DNA from: Polaromonas sp.
GTDB lineage: Bacteria > Pseudomonadota > Gammaproteobacteria > Burkholderiales > Burkholderiaceae_C
Length of the DNA stretch: 64,000 nt
NCBI GenBank assembly: GCA_030654695.1
Contig: JAURWY010000034.1
Coordinates: forward strand, 310,001-374,000
Direction: 5' to 3'
Numbering within the stretch: position 1 is the stretch's first letter; each line of letters opens with the position of its first letter. The position numbers and the translations under genes are program-made. A model generated the notes under the pieces. The model did no database searches, was not told where the DNA came from, and saw nothing but the letters and a program-made list of their open reading frames with translations. Below, piece after piece: positions 9,292 through 19,830 of this stretch.

Positions 9292-10169
9292 GCGCTCCGG
9301 GGAGTTTTCTTGGCCGCGACCTTCTTAGCAGGCACCTTCTTGGCCACGACCTTTTTGGCAGCGACTGGCTTAGCGGCGACTTTGGGCGCTACCGTTTTTT
9401 TCAGTGCAGCCGTTTTGGCAGCCAAGCTTTTTGGCGCGGCCCTTTTGGCTGGTGCTGTTTTCACCGGTGCGGCGGCAACCGACTTGACCACTGGTTTGGC
9501 GCGCGGCTTGGCAGTCGCTTTCGGCGGTGCGGTGTTGGTGACGATAGCCTTGACCGCCGCTTTCACGGACGGCTTAGGAGCCGCCTTGGCTGCACCGCGC
9601 TTGGCCGGTGCCTTTTTGGCAGCCGTTTTGGTGCTAACTGGTGCTGGCTCACCACTGACGCGGCCCGCTTTTCTAGCGGCGTTACGGGCCACGGTGCGAG
9701 CTGCTGTGCGGCCGCTAGGCGCTTGCGCGACGACGGCCGCGGCTTCAGCGGCAGCCAAAGCGGCAGCGCGGGAAGCCTTGACCAACGGTGCGACCGCACC
9801 GAGTTTGAGCTTGACCGGCTTGTCGCCCCACAGCTCTTCGAGGTGGTAGTACTGGCGAATCGTTGGTTGCATGATGTGCGCCACAGCAGCGCCGCAGTCC
9901 ACAATAATCCACTCGCCGTTTTGCTCGCCTTCGATGCGGGGTTTGCCAAAACCGGCTTCACGCACAGCATCGCGCACGCTGGCGGCCAGTGCTTTGGTTT
10001 GGCGGTTCGACGTGCCCGAAGCCACGATGACTCGCTCAAACAAAGAGGTGATGTGCTCGGTGTCAAACACCTGAATGTCTTGCGCCTTGACATCCTCCAA
10101 GCCATCAACAATGGCCCGCTGTAGTTTTTGAATGTCTTTTTTGTCGGCGCTGGTGTTGTTGTCGGTCAT
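9288..10169 (-). CDS. rsfS: Ribosomal silencing factor RsfS with long Lys/Ala/Pro-rich C-terminal tail
   Basis: The first ~115 residues form the RsfS/Iojap domain ([47 protein letters not shown] segment, YYHLEELWG), which binds ribosomal protein L14 and blocks subunit joining in starvation. After the domain come about 170 residues made almost entirely of Ala, Lys, Pro, Thr and Val ([30 protein letters not shown]), resembling histone H1-like bacterial tails. Canonical RsfS is about 105 residues, so total length (293) is nearly tripled by the tail. The ATG at 10169 is chosen over one at 10214 since it starts just before the domain. The tail is in frame with no stop, so it looks real and not an assembly artefact. 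It overlaps rlmH by ATGA. Confidence 0.92.
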   Translation of the reverse strand: MTDNNTSADKKDIQKLQRAIVDGLEDVKAQDIQVFDTEHITSLFERVIVASGTSNRQTKALAASVRDAVREAGFGKPRIEGEQNGEWIIVDCGAAVAHIMQPTIRQYYHLEELWGDKPVKLKLGAVAPLVKASRAAALAAAEAAAVVAQAPSGRTAARTVARNAARKAGRVSGEPAPVSTKTAAKKAPAKRGAAKAAPKPSVKAAVKAIVTNTAPPKATAKPRAKPVVKSVAAAPVKTAPAKRAAPKSLAAKTAALKKTVAPKVAAKPVAAKKVVAKKVPAKKVAAKKTPRSA

Positions 10170-10179
10170 GCGGTGGTGC

Positions 10180-10812
10180 TCAAGGAGAGGTTGGGCGGGC
10201 TTGGTACAGCCCATGGAGTGAAATATAACGCGCTACTGCGTCCGGAACCAGTCCGGCGAGATCTGGCTGCGAGGTATTTTTAGAGCCGGTGTGAGAGGCA
10301 ATGAGTTGGCGAATCGCCGTTGCGCTGACAGTCATGGGAGGCAGTTGCAGGTGAATGCTCTGCCGCAAAGCTGGCGTCTGCGCCAGCGTGTCGGCTGGTG
10401 CGCTGGCCTGCAGCGGGCGTTCCGCTACACAAACTGTAGCTCGCGAGAGTATATCCTGCCACCGGTGCCACCGCGCGAAGGCCGCCAATTGGTCGCCACC
10501 GATGAGCAAAAAGAACGCAGCGCTGGGCTCTTCGGCCTGCAGCGCTTCCAGTGTGTCGATGGTGTAGCTGTGGCCTTCGCGCTGGATTTCACGGTCATCG
10601 ACGCTGACCCGTTCAAGCCCGCTAAAGGCCAGCTCGGTCATCTTCAGCCGATGCTCTGCGGCGCTCAAGGGTCGGTCTTTGTGCCAGGCGAAGCCGGTCG
10701 GGATGATTTTGAGTTCGTCCAACTGCAGCTGCTCTATGGCTGTTTGGGCCAGTGCCAAATGGGCGTTGTGCGGTGGGTCGAAGGCGCCGCCAAAAACACC
10801 GATACGCTTCAA
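10180..10812 (-). CDS. nadD: Nicotinate-nucleotide adenylyltransferase NadD
   Basis: Enzyme of 210 residues that converts nicotinate mononucleotide and ATP to deamido-NAD in NAD biosynthesis. The nucleotidyltransferase signature [15 protein letters not shown] (residues 5-19) and the C-terminal SATAIRQLI (the SxTxIR nucleotide motif) are both visible, as is [19 protein letters not shown]. It starts at an ATG that overlaps the hemF stop by ATGA and ends 10 bases before the rsfS start. nadD-rsfS-rlmH order is a common bacterial arrangement. Confidence 0.96.
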   Translation of the reverse strand: MKRIGVFGGAFDPPHNAHLALAQTAIEQLQLDELKIIPTGFAWHKDRPLSAAEHRLKMTELAFSGLERVSVDDREIQREGHSYTIDTLEALQAEEPSAAFFLLIGGDQLAAFARWHRWQDILSRATVCVAERPLQASAPADTLAQTPALRQSIHLQLPPMTVSATAIRQLIASHTGSKNTSQPDLAGLVPDAVARYISLHGLYQARPTSP

Positions 10813-11735
10813 ACCCAGTCCCTTCGGACGAGGAAATCGCGCGTCAACGCCGCTTCTGGTGATTCAGGTGGGTCTTCGCGCCGATACGACCAACTTGTCA
10901 GCGGCGGCATTGACATCAAAATAGATTCGGTGCGCCCGCCTGACTGCAATCCAAAATGCGTGCCGCGGTCCCAAACCAAATTGAACTCGACGTATCGGCC
11001 GCGCCGATACAGCTGAAAATCACGCTCAGTTTGAGCATACTGTGTGTCCATGCGGCGCTCAACGATGGGCAGGTACGCCGTCAAGAAAGCGTTCGCCACG
11101 CTTTGCATCATGGCAAAACTGCCCTCCATGCCGAGTTCTTGAAAATCGTCAAAGAACACGCCGCCAATGCCGCGTTGTTCTTGCCGGTGTTTCAAGTAGA
11201 AATACTCGTCGCACCAAGTTTTGAAGCGCGGGTATTTGTCGTCACCAAACGGCAACAGCGCATCCTTGCAAACCTGATGGAAATGCACCGCGTCTTCTTC
11301 AAAAGCGTAGAACGGCGTGAGGTCCATGCCGCCGCCAAACCAAACGGCTGGCACGCCCGACGCAGGCGTCGCGGTGAGCATGCGCACATTCATGTGCACG
11401 GTCGGCACATAAGGGTTACGTGGATGAAAAACCAGCGACACGCCCATGGCCTCAAACGGTGCGCCAGCCAACTCTGGCCGGTGCTGCGTGGCGGATGGTG
11501 GCAGGCTTGCACCGCGCACATGCGAGAAGCCGCAACCGGCGCGCTCAAAGACCCTGCCCTGCTCCAAAATTTGCGTGACGCCGTTGCCCTGCAAGGCTTC
11601 GCCCGGGGCTTTTTCCCAAGCGTCAGAAACAAAAGTGTGGCCGTCGAGTTCAGCCACGGCCGAGGTGATGCGCTGCTGCAAGCCGAGCAAGAAAGTACGG
11701 CCTGCGCCAGCCGTTGTGTCTGAAGAAATGGTCAA
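10809..11735 (-). CDS. hemF: Oxygen-dependent coproporphyrinogen III oxidase HemF
   Basis: Enzyme of 308 residues that decarboxylates coproporphyrinogen III to protoporphyrinogen IX using O2. Conserved segments are [57 protein letters not shown] and [21 protein letters not shown]. The frame is open upstream to 11894 inside purD, but those residues are low-complexity and not HemF-like. The best start is a TTG at 11735, preceded by a GGGG-rich patch and lying 19 bases after the purD stop. This gives the family's usual ~300-residue length. The same window has the oxygen-independent enzyme hemN, so haem synthesis is covered in both oxic and anoxic states. It overlaps nadD by ATGA. Confidence 0.93.
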   Translation of the reverse strand: MTISSDTTAGAGRTFLLGLQQRITSAVAELDGHTFVSDAWEKAPGEALQGNGVTQILEQGRVFERAGCGFSHVRGASLPPSATQHRPELAGAPFEAMGVSLVFHPRNPYVPTVHMNVRMLTATPASGVPAVWFGGGMDLTPFYAFEEDAVHFHQVCKDALLPFGDDKYPRFKTWCDEYFYLKHRQEQRGIGGVFFDDFQELGMEGSFAMMQSVANAFLTAYLPIVERRMDTQYAQTERDFQLYRRGRYVEFNLVWDRGTHFGLQSGGRTESILMSMPPLTSWSYRREDPPESPEAALTRDFLVRRDWV

Positions 11736-11754
11736 GGTCGTCGCCCCGTTTTTA

Positions 11755-13062
11755 TCAAGACTTGATGGCCCGGTAGCCAATGTCTTTGCGGTACTGAGCG
11801 CCGTCAAAATGAATCTTGGCGGCCACATCGTAGGCATGCTTTTGCGCCTCTTTGACGGTGGTCCCCAAGGCGGTGACACACAAGACGCGGCCACCCGAGG
11901 TCAAGGCCTCGCCTTTGGCGGCAGGCACGGTACCCGCATGAAACACCATGACGTCGGCCTCCTGCATTTTCTCCAACGATGGCACGCCGGTGATCAAGTC
12001 GCCTTTGCGCGGAATGAGCGGATAACCATGTGCAGCCATCACCACGCCCAGCGCCGGTCGGGTGTCCCACTCGAGCTCAACTTGGTCTAGCTGACCCGAG
12101 GTGGCGGCCATCATCACGTCGTACAAATCTGTCTTCAGGCGCATCATGATCGGCTGCGTTTCCGGGTCGCCCATGCGGCAATTGAACTCCAGCGTTTTAG
12201 GGTGGCCGTCGGCGTCAATCATCAGCCCGGCATACAAAAATCCGGTGAAGACAATGCCGTCTTGCTCCATGCCTTTGATGGTCGGCATGATGATTTCGCG
12301 CATGGCACGTGCATGGATCTGCGGCGTCACCACCGGTGCGGGCGAGTAAGCGCCCATGCCGCCAGTGTTGGGGCCGGCGTCACCGTCGAGCAGACGTTTG
12401 TGGTCTTGGCTGGTGGCCAGTGGCGTGACGTTCTTGCCATCACACATGACGATGAAGCTGGCCTCTTCGCCTTGCAAAAATTCTTCGATCACCACGCGGG
12501 CGCCGCCTTCGTTGTGCGTCACGCCGAGCGGGTTGAAACTGGCGTCAGGTGCGAGCATGAAGTCAATTGCCTCATGCGCCTCTTGCAACGACATCGCCAC
12601 CACCACGCCTTTGCCAGCAGCCAAGCCATCGGCTTTGACCACAATCGGCGCACCCTTTTTGTCGATGTACGCATGCGCGGCCACCGGGTCTGAGAAGGTT
12701 TCGTACTCGGCGGTCGGAATGCCGTGGCGTTTCATGAAGGCCTTGGAAAAAGCCTTCGAACTTTCGAGTTGCGCAGCGGCTTTCGTCGGGCCAAAAACAC
12801 GCAAGCCGTGAGCACGAAAGTCGTCGACGATCCCAGCGGCCAGCGGCTGCTCAGGACCGACCACCGTCAAGACGATTTTTTCAGCCAAGGCCCATTCGCG
12901 CAGCGCCTTGATGTCCGTGATGGGGATATTTTCAAGACGCGAATCAAGCGCCGTGCCGCCATTGCCAGGTGCCACATACACCGCTTGCAACTTGGTGGAC
13001 TCCGCCAGCTTCCAAGCCAATGCGTGCTCACGGCCACCACTGCCCACAACCAATACTTTCAT
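11755..13062 (-). CDS. purD: Phosphoribosylamine-glycine ligase (GARS) PurD
   Basis: ATP-grasp enzyme of 435 residues catalysing the second step of purine biosynthesis, joining glycine to 5-phosphoribosylamine. The start [20 protein letters not shown] is the canonical PurD N-domain. The ATP-grasp region contains [16 protein letters not shown], and the signature RMGDPETQP follows at about residues 293-301. Length fits E. coli PurD (429). It is monofunctional; no PurM or PurN domain is attached. The order yebC-purD-hemF-nadD-rsfS-rlmH-maf-rng on one strand with short gaps suggests one or a few co-transcribed units. Confidence 0.97.
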   Translation of the reverse strand: MKVLVVGSGGREHALAWKLAESTKLQAVYVAPGNGGTALDSRLENIPITDIKALREWALAEKIVLTVVGPEQPLAAGIVDDFRAHGLRVFGPTKAAAQLESSKAFSKAFMKRHGIPTAEYETFSDPVAAHAYIDKKGAPIVVKADGLAAGKGVVVAMSLQEAHEAIDFMLAPDASFNPLGVTHNEGGARVVIEEFLQGEEASFIVMCDGKNVTPLATSQDHKRLLDGDAGPNTGGMGAYSPAPVVTPQIHARAMREIIMPTIKGMEQDGIVFTGFLYAGLMIDADGHPKTLEFNCRMGDPETQPIMMRLKTDLYDVMMAATSGQLDQVELEWDTRPALGVVMAAHGYPLIPRKGDLITGVPSLEKMQEADVMVFHAGTVPAAKGEALTSGGRVLCVTALGTTVKEAQKHAYDVAAKIHFDGAQYRKDIGYRAIKS

Positions 13063-13111
13063 GAGACTACTTTCATGCAGGAGCTTTCATTTATTAAATT
13101 CAGGAAGCGGT

Positions 13112-13837
13112 TCAAAGCGACAGCGCCGCGTTGTGAAAGACGTCCTGGGTGTCGTCCAAGTCTTCCAGAATATCGAGCAACTTTTGCATTTTTTGCGCAT
13201 CGTCGCCGCTCAGTTCAATGGTGTTTTCGGCGCGCATGGTGACTTCAGCCACTTCGGCGGTCAAGCCCGCCGCCTCTAGGGCAAGCTTGATTTTTTCGAA
13301 ATCGGCGTACGGCGTCAGCACCTCAATGGCACCATCTTCATCCGTGATCACATCGTCAGCGCCGGCGTCCAGCGCCAGTTCCATGACCTTGTCTTCGCTC
13401 ACGCCGGGCGCAAAAATCAACTGGCCGCAATGCTTGAACTGAAAAGCCACCGAGCCTTCGGTGCCCATGTTGCCGCCGTGTTTTGAAAAGGCATGCCGCA
13501 CTTCGGCCACGGTACGCACCTTGTTGTCGGTCATGCAGTCGACGATGATGGCCGCGCCGCCAATGCCATAGCCTTCGTAGCGCACTTCTTCGTAATGCAC
13601 GCCTTCGAGGCTGCCGGTGGCTTTAGCGATGCCGTACTTGACGTTTTCGCTCGGCATGTTGGCGGCCTTGGCCTTGTCAACGGCCAGCCGCAGGCGCGGG
13701 TTGGTGCCCAAGTCGCCACCGCCCATGCGGGCTGCGACCATGATTTCACGCATCACACGGGTCCAGACGCGCTGGCGCTTTTCATCCTGGCGACCCTTGC
13801 GGTGTTGAATATTCGCCCATTTACTGTGTCCTGCCAC
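13112..13837 (-). CDS. YebC/PmpR-family (TACO1-like) regulator
   Basis: Protein of 241 residues with the diagnostic start [21 protein letters not shown] and the acidic C-terminal domain ending [11 protein letters not shown]. Family members have been described as DNA-binding regulators (PmpR) and, more recently, as translation factors that help ribosomes through proline stretches, homologous to mitochondrial TACO1. [32 protein letters not shown] is highly conserved (quoted here only to identify the central region, about 39-70). It lies 50 bases upstream of purD on the same strand and diverges from upp across 105 bases. Confidence 0.93.
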   Translation of the reverse strand: MAGHSKWANIQHRKGRQDEKRQRVWTRVMREIMVAARMGGGDLGTNPRLRLAVDKAKAANMPSENVKYGIAKATGSLEGVHYEEVRYEGYGIGGAAIIVDCMTDNKVRTVAEVRHAFSKHGGNMGTEGSVAFQFKHCGQLIFAPGVSEDKVMELALDAGADDVITDEDGAIEVLTPYADFEKIKLALEAAGLTAEVAEVTMRAENTIELSGDDAQKMQKLLDILEDLDDTQDVFHNAALSL

Positions 13838-13942
13838 GAAGAATCCTTCTGAAATGGATGAATTGATTTAATCTAGCGCTGCATTTTACTTTTCGCCTGA
13901 CGTGCTGCAAAAACTCTGCTGAAACACAGGAAACCCCAACCG

Positions 13943-14623
13943 ATGAACCTCCCGCTCTCCCCCGACCTGAGTCCAACATCCAACCGTCAAACCAGCGCCG
14001 AAGTGACGTTGATCGACCATCCGCTGGTGCAGCACAAGCTCAGCTTGATGCGCAGCAAAGACGCCAGCACCAGCACTTTTCGCACCCTGCTGAATGAACT
14101 CAGCATGCTGATGGCCTACGAGGTGACGCGCGACATGCCAATGCAAACGGTGGAGATTGAAACGCCTCTAGAGACCATGCAAGCCAAGGTCATCGACGGC
14201 AAAAAGCTGGTCTTTGTGTCCATCTTGCGGGCTGGCAACGGTATTTTGGAGGGCATGCTGAGCGTGGTGCCGGGTGCCCGCGTTGGGCATGTCGGTCTGT
14301 ACCGGGACCCGGCCACGCTGGCGGCGGTGGAGTATTACTTCAAGATGCCGCAAGACATGCAAGAGCGCGACATCATCGTGGTCGACCCGATGCTGGCCAC
14401 CGGTAACTCCGCCATTGCGGCCATTGACCGGCTGAAAAAACTGAATCCTAAATCCATCAAGTTTGTTTGCCTGCTGACCTGCCCTGAAGGCATTGCCGCG
14501 CTGCAGGCAGCGCACCCGGATGTGCCAATTTTCACCGCCGCCATTGACCGCGAACTGAATGACCACGGTTACATCTTGCCGGGTCTGGGGGATGCGGGCG
14601 ATCGTATTTTTGGAACGCGTTAG
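13943..14623 (+). CDS. upp: Uracil phosphoribosyltransferase
   Basis: Pyrimidine-salvage enzyme of 226 residues converting uracil and PRPP to UMP. The 5-phosphoribose loop [16 protein letters not shown] (about 149-164) and the uracil-binding C-terminal [12 protein letters not shown] are present, with [14 protein letters not shown] matching the conserved RAG segment. The chosen ATG gives an N-terminus of about 25 extra residues before [18 protein letters not shown] later start inside that stretch is possible but no better ribosome site was seen. Standalone plus-strand gene between yebC and trhO. Confidence 0.96.
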   Translation: MNLPLSPDLSPTSNRQTSAEVTLIDHPLVQHKLSLMRSKDASTSTFRTLLNELSMLMAYEVTRDMPMQTVEIETPLETMQAKVIDGKKLVFVSILRAGNGILEGMLSVVPGARVGHVGLYRDPATLAAVEYYFKMPQDMQERDIIVVDPMLATGNSAIAAIDRLKKLNPKSIKFVCLLTCPEGIAALQAAHPDVPIFTAAIDRELNDHGYILPGLGDAGDRIFGTR

Positions 14624-14697
14624 TTGCGCTAGATCAGACTGTTGCCCCCTGAATCGGGGAAAATGTGCAGCTCAACAGACCTTCATCGAAACTTGAC

Positions 14698-15690
14698 ATG
14701 CCTGACTTCCTCACCGCCGCCCTGTACAAATTTGTCGACTTGCCAGACTACGCCGAGTTGCAAGCGCCACTGCAGGCGTTCTGCGAGTCGCACGACGTCA
14801 GGGGCACGCTGCTGCTGGCGGCCGAAGGCATCAACGGCACCATCGCCGGGCCGGAGGCTGGCGTGCGGGCGGTGCTGGCGCATCTGCGGGCCGACCCGCG
14901 CTTGGCCGCGCTGGAGCACAAAGAAGCGCACAGCGACAAAGCACCCTTTTACAGAATGAAGGTGCGCCTCAAACAAGAAATCGTGACGATGGGTGTCGAC
15001 GGCATCAACCCGAATCGCATGGCCGGCCAGTACGTCAAGCCGCAAGACTGGAACGCCCTCATCAGCGATCCGGACGTGGTGCTGATCGACACCCGCAATG
15101 ACTACGAAGTCTCCATCGGCACGTTTGAAGGTGCGATCAACCCGGCGACCAGCAGTTTTTCAGAGTTGCCTGATTGGGTTCGCCGTGAAATGGGGCCAGA
15201 GGGTCGGCTGCAAGACCGCGGCGGGAAAAAACCCAAGGTCGCCATGTTTTGCACCGGCGGGATTCGCTGCGAAAAGTCCACCGCTTTCATGCGCACGCAA
15301 GGCTTTGACGAGGTGTATCACCTGCAAGGCGGCATTCTCAAGTACCTGGAAACCGTGCCCGAAGCGCAAAGCAGCTGGCGCGGTGAATGCTTTGTGTTTG
15401 ACGAGCGCGTCTCGGTCGACCACGATCTGCAACCGGGCCACTTCTCCCTGTGCCGCTCTTGCCGCGACCCGGTGAGCGCTGAAGACAAACTTTCGCCGCT
15501 GTATGTTGAGGGCGTGAGTTGCCCCGGCTGCCACGACAAAACAACCGAAGCCCAAAAAGAAGGTTTCCGTGAGCGCCAACGCCAAATCGCTTTCGCACAA
15601 GAACGCAATGAACGGCACATCGGCATCAAACGCGGCTTGGCGGCCAAGCCAGCTGAGCCAGTGCAAGACTCGGACAAGTCAAGCGTGTAA
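14698..15690 (+). CDS. trhO: tRNA uridine(34) hydroxylase TrhO (rhodanese-domain, YceA)
   Basis: Protein of 330 residues required for oxygen-dependent 5-hydroxylation of U34 in tRNAs. An N-terminal acylphosphatase-like domain (about 1-100, with [13 protein letters not shown]) is followed by a rhodanese domain (about 125-225) whose active-site loop is [13 protein letters not shown] cysteine-rich tail (CRSCRDPVS...CPGCHDK) looks like a small zinc site, as in longer TrhO homologues. The ATG at 14698 ([12 protein letters not shown]) is preferred over 14665 because it begins at the conserved N-terminus. The next gene starts two bases after the stop. Confidence 0.93.
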   Translation: MPDFLTAALYKFVDLPDYAELQAPLQAFCESHDVRGTLLLAAEGINGTIAGPEAGVRAVLAHLRADPRLAALEHKEAHSDKAPFYRMKVRLKQEIVTMGVDGINPNRMAGQYVKPQDWNALISDPDVVLIDTRNDYEVSIGTFEGAINPATSSFSELPDWVRREMGPEGRLQDRGGKKPKVAMFCTGGIRCEKSTAFMRTQGFDEVYHLQGGILKYLETVPEAQSSWRGECFVFDERVSVDHDLQPGHFSLCRSCRDPVSAEDKLSPLYVEGVSCPGCHDKTTEAQKEGFRERQRQIAFAQERNERHIGIKRGLAAKPAEPVQDSDKSSV

Positions 15691-15692
15691 GC

Positions 15693-16349
15693 ATGCAGGA
15701 CTCCCTGCCAGTCTTGTATTCGTTTCGCCGTTGCCCGTATGCCATGCGCGCGCGGCTGGCGTTGGCCATCAGCGGCCAAGCCTGCGAGTTGCGCGAGGTG
15801 GTGCTCAAAGCCAAACCCGCCGAGTTGCTTAGCGCATCAGCCAAAGCCTCTGTGCCTGTTCTGGTGTTGCCAAGCGGCGAAGTCATTGACCAAAGTCTGG
15901 ACATCATGAACTGGGCCTTGCGGCTGAACGATCCGGCGCAATGGCTGCCAGCTAATCCGGCGCAAACAGCGAACGTTCAAGCACTCATCGACGACTGCGA
16001 CCTACGGTTCAAGCATCACTTGGATCGGTACAAATACCCCAACAGGTACGACGGCGCTGACGCCCTGCAGTACCGAGCTGCGGCTGCGGCTTGGTTGCAA
16101 AGTCTGGAGCAGCAACTAACCCCCGAAGGCTGGCTGTTCGGCCCCGCAGCGTCACTGGCCGACATAGCCATAGCGCCCTTTGTGCGGCAGTTTGCGCAGA
16201 CCGACCCGCTCTGGTTTGAGCAACAAGACTGGCCCGCGCTTCAAGCGTGGCTGGACCGCATCGTCTCAAGCGCGCTGTTTGACAGCGTCATGCACAAATA
16301 CCCGGCTTGGCAAAGCGAAACAGCCGGACCCATATTTCCAACCCCATGA
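15693..16349 (+). CDS. Glutathione S-transferase-like protein
   Basis: Soluble protein of 218 residues with an N-terminal thioredoxin-fold GST domain. The motif YSFRRCPYAMRARLAL (about 9-24) carries the CxxA-type active-site cysteine C14 of omega/grx-like GSTs, and SVPVLVLPSGEVIDQSLDIM holds the cis-proline and glutathione-binding ES/QS motif (about 52-72). An all-helical C-terminal domain follows (GWLFGPAASLADIAIAPFVRQF). It starts two bases after trhO, so the two are probably co-transcribed. The substrate is unknown; a glutaredoxin-like or dehydrating role is possible. The gene ends immediately before a bidirectional hairpin. Confidence 0.85.
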   Translation: MQDSLPVLYSFRRCPYAMRARLALAISGQACELREVVLKAKPAELLSASAKASVPVLVLPSGEVIDQSLDIMNWALRLNDPAQWLPANPAQTANVQALIDDCDLRFKHHLDRYKYPNRYDGADALQYRAAAAAWLQSLEQQLTPEGWLFGPAASLADIAIAPFVRQFAQTDPLWFEQQDWPALQAWLDRIVSSALFDSVMHKYPAWQSETAGPIFPTP

Positions 16350-16351
16350 AA

Positions 16352-16383
16352 AAAGCCCGCTGAAGTTCGCTTCAGCGGGCTTT
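16352..16383 (-). terminator. Intrinsic terminator between clpA and the GST-like gene
   Basis: A perfect 14-bp inverted repeat (AAAGCCCGCTGAAG / CTTCAGCGGGCTTT) closes on a TTCG tetraloop. Read on the minus strand it is followed by six T, which suits termination after clpA. On the plus strand only three T follow before a G, so it may act more weakly after the GST gene. Confidence 0.93.
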
Positions 16384-16400
16384 GTTGGGTAGCAGCTTGA

Positions 16401-18737
16401 TCAGTCAGCCGTCGCCGCTTGCGGCTCTGGTTTGGCTTTGCCTTCTTTTTTCGGCAGTGGCTGGATGTCCAACTTGACCTCGCCGGTTTCGACACCCTTC
16501 TCGTCTTTGGTGACGGTCATGTCCACCGTCAGGCGGCCACCGTCGACCAAGCGGCCAAAGAGCAGCTCGTCGGCCAAGGCACGGCGAATCGTGTCCTGAA
16601 TCAGCCGCTGCATCGGCCGTGCGCCCATCAGCGGGTCAAAGCCTTTGCGACCGAGGTACTGGCGCAAAGCGTCAGTGAAGGTGACTTCCACTTTCTTTTC
16701 TGCCAACTGGGTTTCCAGTTGCAGCAAGAACTTATCCACCACCCGCAAGATAACCGACTCGTCCAGCGCCTTGAAGCTCACAGTGGCGTCCAGACGGTTG
16801 CGGAACTCCGGCGTGAACAGACGCTTGATATCAGCCATCTCGTCACCCGCTTCGCGCGGATTGGTGAAGCCGATGGTCGCCTTGTTCATGGTCTCGGCAC
16901 CCGCATTCGTCGTCATGATGATGATGACGTTGCGGAAGTCAGCCTTGCGCCCGTTGTTGTCCGTCAGCGTGCCGTGGTCCATGACCTGCAGCAAGACGTT
17001 GAAGATGTCCGGATGGGCTTTTTCGATCTCGTCGAGCAGCAACACGCAGTGCGGCTTCTTGGTCACCGCTTCGGTCAGCAAACCACCTTGGTCAAAACCA
17101 ACATAGCCCGGCGGCGCACCGATCAGGCGGCTGACGGCGTGACGCTCCATGTACTCCGACATGTCGAAGCGGATCAGGTCGATGCCCATGATGTAGGCCA
17201 GCTGTTTGGCCGCTTCTGTTTTGCCGACGCCGGTGGGGCCGGAGAACAGGAAGGAGCCAATCGGCTTGTCGCCCTTGCCCAGACCCGAACGCGCCATCTT
17301 CACAGCCGAAGCCAGTACATCGATGGCTTTGTCTTGACCGAAGACCACGCTTTTCAGGTCACGCTCCAAGACTTTCAGCTTGCCGCGATCGTCGTTGGAA
17401 ACGTTCGCGGGCGGGATGCGCGCGATCTTGGCCACGATCTCTTCGACTTCGGTTTTGGTGATGGTTTTCTTGCGCTTCGAAGGCGGCAAAATCCGCTGAG
17501 CCGCACCAGCCTCGTCGATCACGTCAATCGCCTTGTCGGGCAAATGACGGTCGTTGATGTACTTGGCGCTGAGCTCTGCCGCAGCTTGCAGCGCAGCCAC
17601 GGCGTACTTGACGCCATGGTGCTCTTCAAAGCGTGACTTCAGACCCTTCAAGATTTCAACGGTTTCTTGCACCGTCGGCTCGACCACGTCGACCTTCTGG
17701 AAACGACGTGAGAGTGCAGCGTCTTTCTCGAAAATACCGCGGTACTCGGTGAACGTCGTGGCACCAATGCACTTGAGCTGACCTGAACTCAGCGCAGGTT
17801 TGAGCAAATTCGACGCATCCAGCGTGCCGCCCGACGCTGCACCCGCACCGATCAAGGTGTGGATTTCGTCGATGAACAAAATGCCGTTCGGCTTGTCTTT
17901 GAGTGCTTTCAAGACGCCTTTCAGGCGCTGCTCGAAATCACCGCGGTACTTGGTGCCAGCCAGCAAAGCGCCCATGTCGAGCGAGTAAACCTGCGCTTCA
18001 GCAAGGATTTCTGGCACTTCTTTTTGCGTGATGCGCCAAGCCAAGCCCTCAGCAATCGCGGTCTTGCCCACGCCGGCTTCACCGACCAGCAAGGGGTTAT
18101 TTTTGCGTCGGCGGCACAGAATTTGAATCACCCGCTCGACCTCGTACTCACGGCCAATCAAGGGATCGATCTTGCCTTCTTTGGCGAGCTGGTTCAGGTT
18201 CTGGGTGAACTGCTCCAGCGGCGAAGCCTTCTCAGATTTCTCAGCGGTTTCTTCGGTTTCTGGCGTGCCCTCGCCAGCCTTGGTCGGCTCAGGCGGATCG
18301 CTCTTTTTGATGCCGTGCGCGATGAAGTTCACCACGTCCAGACGGGTGACACCCTGCTGGTGGAGGTAATACACCGCGTGCGAGTCTTTCTCGCCAAAGA
18401 TGGCGACCAACACGTTGGCGCCAGTCACTTCTTTTTTGCCGTTGCCGGTGGACTGCACGTGCATGATGGCGCGCTGAATGACGCGCTGAAAACCCAGCGT
18501 CGGCTGGGTGTCCACGTCGTCGGTACCAGCGACCTGCGGTGTGTTGTCCTTGATGAAGTTACTCAGCGCCTTGCGCAAATCATCGACATTGGCCGAACAT
18601 GCACGCAGCACTTCGGCGGCACTGGGGTTGTCCAGCAAGGCCAGCAACAGGTGTTCCACGGTGATGAACTCGTGGCGTTGCTGCCGGGCCTCGACGAAGG
18701 CCATGTGCAAGCTGACTTCTAATTCCTGGGCAATCAT
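16401..18737 (-). CDS. clpA: ATP-dependent Clp protease ATP-binding subunit ClpA
   Basis: AAA+ unfoldase of 778 residues that feeds substrates to ClpP. An N-domain ([24 protein letters not shown]) binds ClpS. AAA-1 has Walker [14 protein letters not shown] and AAA-2 has [12 protein letters not shown] with Walker [14 protein letters not shown]. The segment [10 protein letters not shown] carries an IGF tripeptide that docks on ClpP and separates ClpA from ClpB. The ATG at 18737 is preferred over 18764 since it begins at the conserved N-terminus. A Lys/Glu/Pro-rich tail ends the protein. It follows clpS by 64 bases on the same strand. Confidence 0.97.
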   Translation of the reverse strand: MIAQELEVSLHMAFVEARQQRHEFITVEHLLLALLDNPSAAEVLRACSANVDDLRKALSNFIKDNTPQVAGTDDVDTQPTLGFQRVIQRAIMHVQSTGNGKKEVTGANVLVAIFGEKDSHAVYYLHQQGVTRLDVVNFIAHGIKKSDPPEPTKAGEGTPETEETAEKSEKASPLEQFTQNLNQLAKEGKIDPLIGREYEVERVIQILCRRRKNNPLLVGEAGVGKTAIAEGLAWRITQKEVPEILAEAQVYSLDMGALLAGTKYRGDFEQRLKGVLKALKDKPNGILFIDEIHTLIGAGAASGGTLDASNLLKPALSSGQLKCIGATTFTEYRGIFEKDAALSRRFQKVDVVEPTVQETVEILKGLKSRFEEHHGVKYAVAALQAAAELSAKYINDRHLPDKAIDVIDEAGAAQRILPPSKRKKTITKTEVEEIVAKIARIPPANVSNDDRGKLKVLERDLKSVVFGQDKAIDVLASAVKMARSGLGKGDKPIGSFLFSGPTGVGKTEAAKQLAYIMGIDLIRFDMSEYMERHAVSRLIGAPPGYVGFDQGGLLTEAVTKKPHCVLLLDEIEKAHPDIFNVLLQVMDHGTLTDNNGRKADFRNVIIIMTTNAGAETMNKATIGFTNPREAGDEMADIKRLFTPEFRNRLDATVSFKALDESVILRVVDKFLLQLETQLAEKKVEVTFTDALRQYLGRKGFDPLMGARPMQRLIQDTIRRALADELLFGRLVDGGRLTVDMTVTKDEKGVETGEVKLDIQPLPKKEGKAKPEPQAATAD

Positions 18738-18801
18738 TGATTTTCCTTTCGGCTTGCTACACAAATTCTAAAAATAACTGAAGAGCAGATGGGGGCAGTT
18801 T

Positions 18802-19182
18802 TCACAATTCAACTGGCTCGCTGACACATTGCAGCGGATGACCATGTCGGCGGGCCGCTTCCGTGACTTGGTCAACCTTGCTGGCTGCCACATCTTTTGA
18901 AAAAACACCACACACGCCTTTGCCGTCCAAATGGATCTTCAACATGATCTGGGTTGCTGATTCACGGTCTTTATTGAAGAACTCTTGAATCACAACCACC
19001 ACAAACTCCATCGGTGTGTAATCATCATTCAACAGGACCACTTGGTACATCTGCGGGGGCGTGACTTTTTGGGTGCGCCGCTCAAGCACAACTGCACCGC
19101 CACCTTGGCCATCTTCGGGCTTGGCAGGCGTGGCAATAGGCAACTTCGGGGATGCTGGAACTTTAGGGGATTTCGTGGCCAT
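18802..19182 (-). CDS. clpS: ATP-dependent Clp protease adaptor ClpS
   Basis: Adaptor of 126 residues that delivers N-degron substrates to ClpAP. An unstructured, Pro/Lys-rich N-terminal arm (about 40 residues, also needed for ClpA inhibition) precedes the core [24 protein letters not shown], the N-end-residue binding region, and [19 protein letters not shown], the ClpA-interacting part. clpS-clpA order is the standard operon. No cold-shock gene is seen upstream; a 140-base gap separates it from a divergent DUF192 gene. Confidence 0.96.
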   Translation of the reverse strand: MATKSPKVPASPKLPIATPAKPEDGQGGGAVVLERRTQKVTPPQMYQVVLLNDDYTPMEFVVVVIQEFFNKDRESATQIMLKIHLDGKGVCGVFSKDVAASKVDQVTEAARRHGHPLQCVSEPVEL

Positions 19183-19322
19183 GGAATTGATTCTAGCGAG
19201 CCCTGCGGGTTGTTGCGGCGTTCAGGGCCATTGCGGCGTTGCCCCCGACTTGGCCATGCCGTCCGGATAACTACTAACTATTACTTTTTTACAACCCTCG
19301 CTCATCCCCTTATGATTTACCC

Positions 19323-19814
19323 ATGCTCAATCCTTTCACGCCCATCATCACTGCTCCCACGCTGTTGTTCAAGTCGCTGTTGACTGCGCTGGTCTTTTTG
19401 GGATCCACCGCCCTGTTCGCACAAGACGCGCCACAGCTCGACCTGCAGCGCACGACCTTGAATGCAGGCATGCACCAGATCACGGCCCAAGTCGCGCTGA
19501 CGCCGCAGCAACGCCAAATCGGTCTGATGCACCGCAAAGACATGCCGCAAGCCGAGGGCATGCTGTTTGTATTTGAAGAGCCCTCAGTGCAATGTTTTTG
19601 GATGAAAAACACCTTGCTGCCGCTGACCGCGGCATTTGTGGCCGACGATGGCACCATCGTGAATTTCGTCGACATGAAGCCGCAAACCACCGACTCGCAT
19701 TGCTCGACCAAGCCAGTGCGCTATGTGCTCGAAATGAACCAAGGCTGGTTTGCCAAAAAAGGCATCAAGGCGGGCGCACGCTTGGGCGGAGCGGCGTTCG
19801 AGGCCAAGCGCTAA
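19323..19814 (+). CDS. DUF192 family secreted protein
   Basis: Protein of 163 residues with a signal peptide (about 1-36, ending STALFAQDA) and one DUF192 domain (about 50-160). The family pattern GLMHRKDMPQAEGMLFVFE, FWMKNTLLPLTAAFVADDG and VRYVLEMNQGWFAKKGIKAG is clear. The molecular role of DUF192 proteins is not established, so function is left open. It is divergent from clpS and converges with the TPP-enzyme gene. Upstream, a decamer TTGCGGCGTT occurs twice (19213 and 19231), with no obvious meaning. Confidence 0.85.
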   Translation: MLNPFTPIITAPTLLFKSLLTALVFLGSTALFAQDAPQLDLQRTTLNAGMHQITAQVALTPQQRQIGLMHRKDMPQAEGMLFVFEEPSVQCFWMKNTLLPLTAAFVADDGTIVNFVDMKPQTTDSHCSTKPVRYVLEMNQGWFAKKGIKAGARLGGAAFEAKR

Positions 19815-19830
19815 AAACCTTCAGACCCGT

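Noticed and set aside
8833..9849. Long plus-strand frame (about 338 codons) across rlmH and rsfS.
   Set aside because: It is the antisense of rlmH and of the Lys/Ala-rich rsfS tail; such repeated codons leave the opposite strand open ([15 protein letters not shown] repeats).
11736..11894. N-terminal extension of hemF to 11894.
   Set aside because: Lies entirely inside purD and has no HemF-like residues; the TTG at 11735 explains the family length.
16419..17636. Long plus-strand frame (about 405 codons) inside clpA.
   Set aside because: Antisense to a clear clpA; His/Gln/Val-rich content is typical of a shadow frame.
19213..19240. Decamer TTGCGGCGTT repeated twice upstream of the DUF192 gene.
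   Set aside because: Only two short direct copies, no palindrome or known motif; likely chance in GC-rich sequence.
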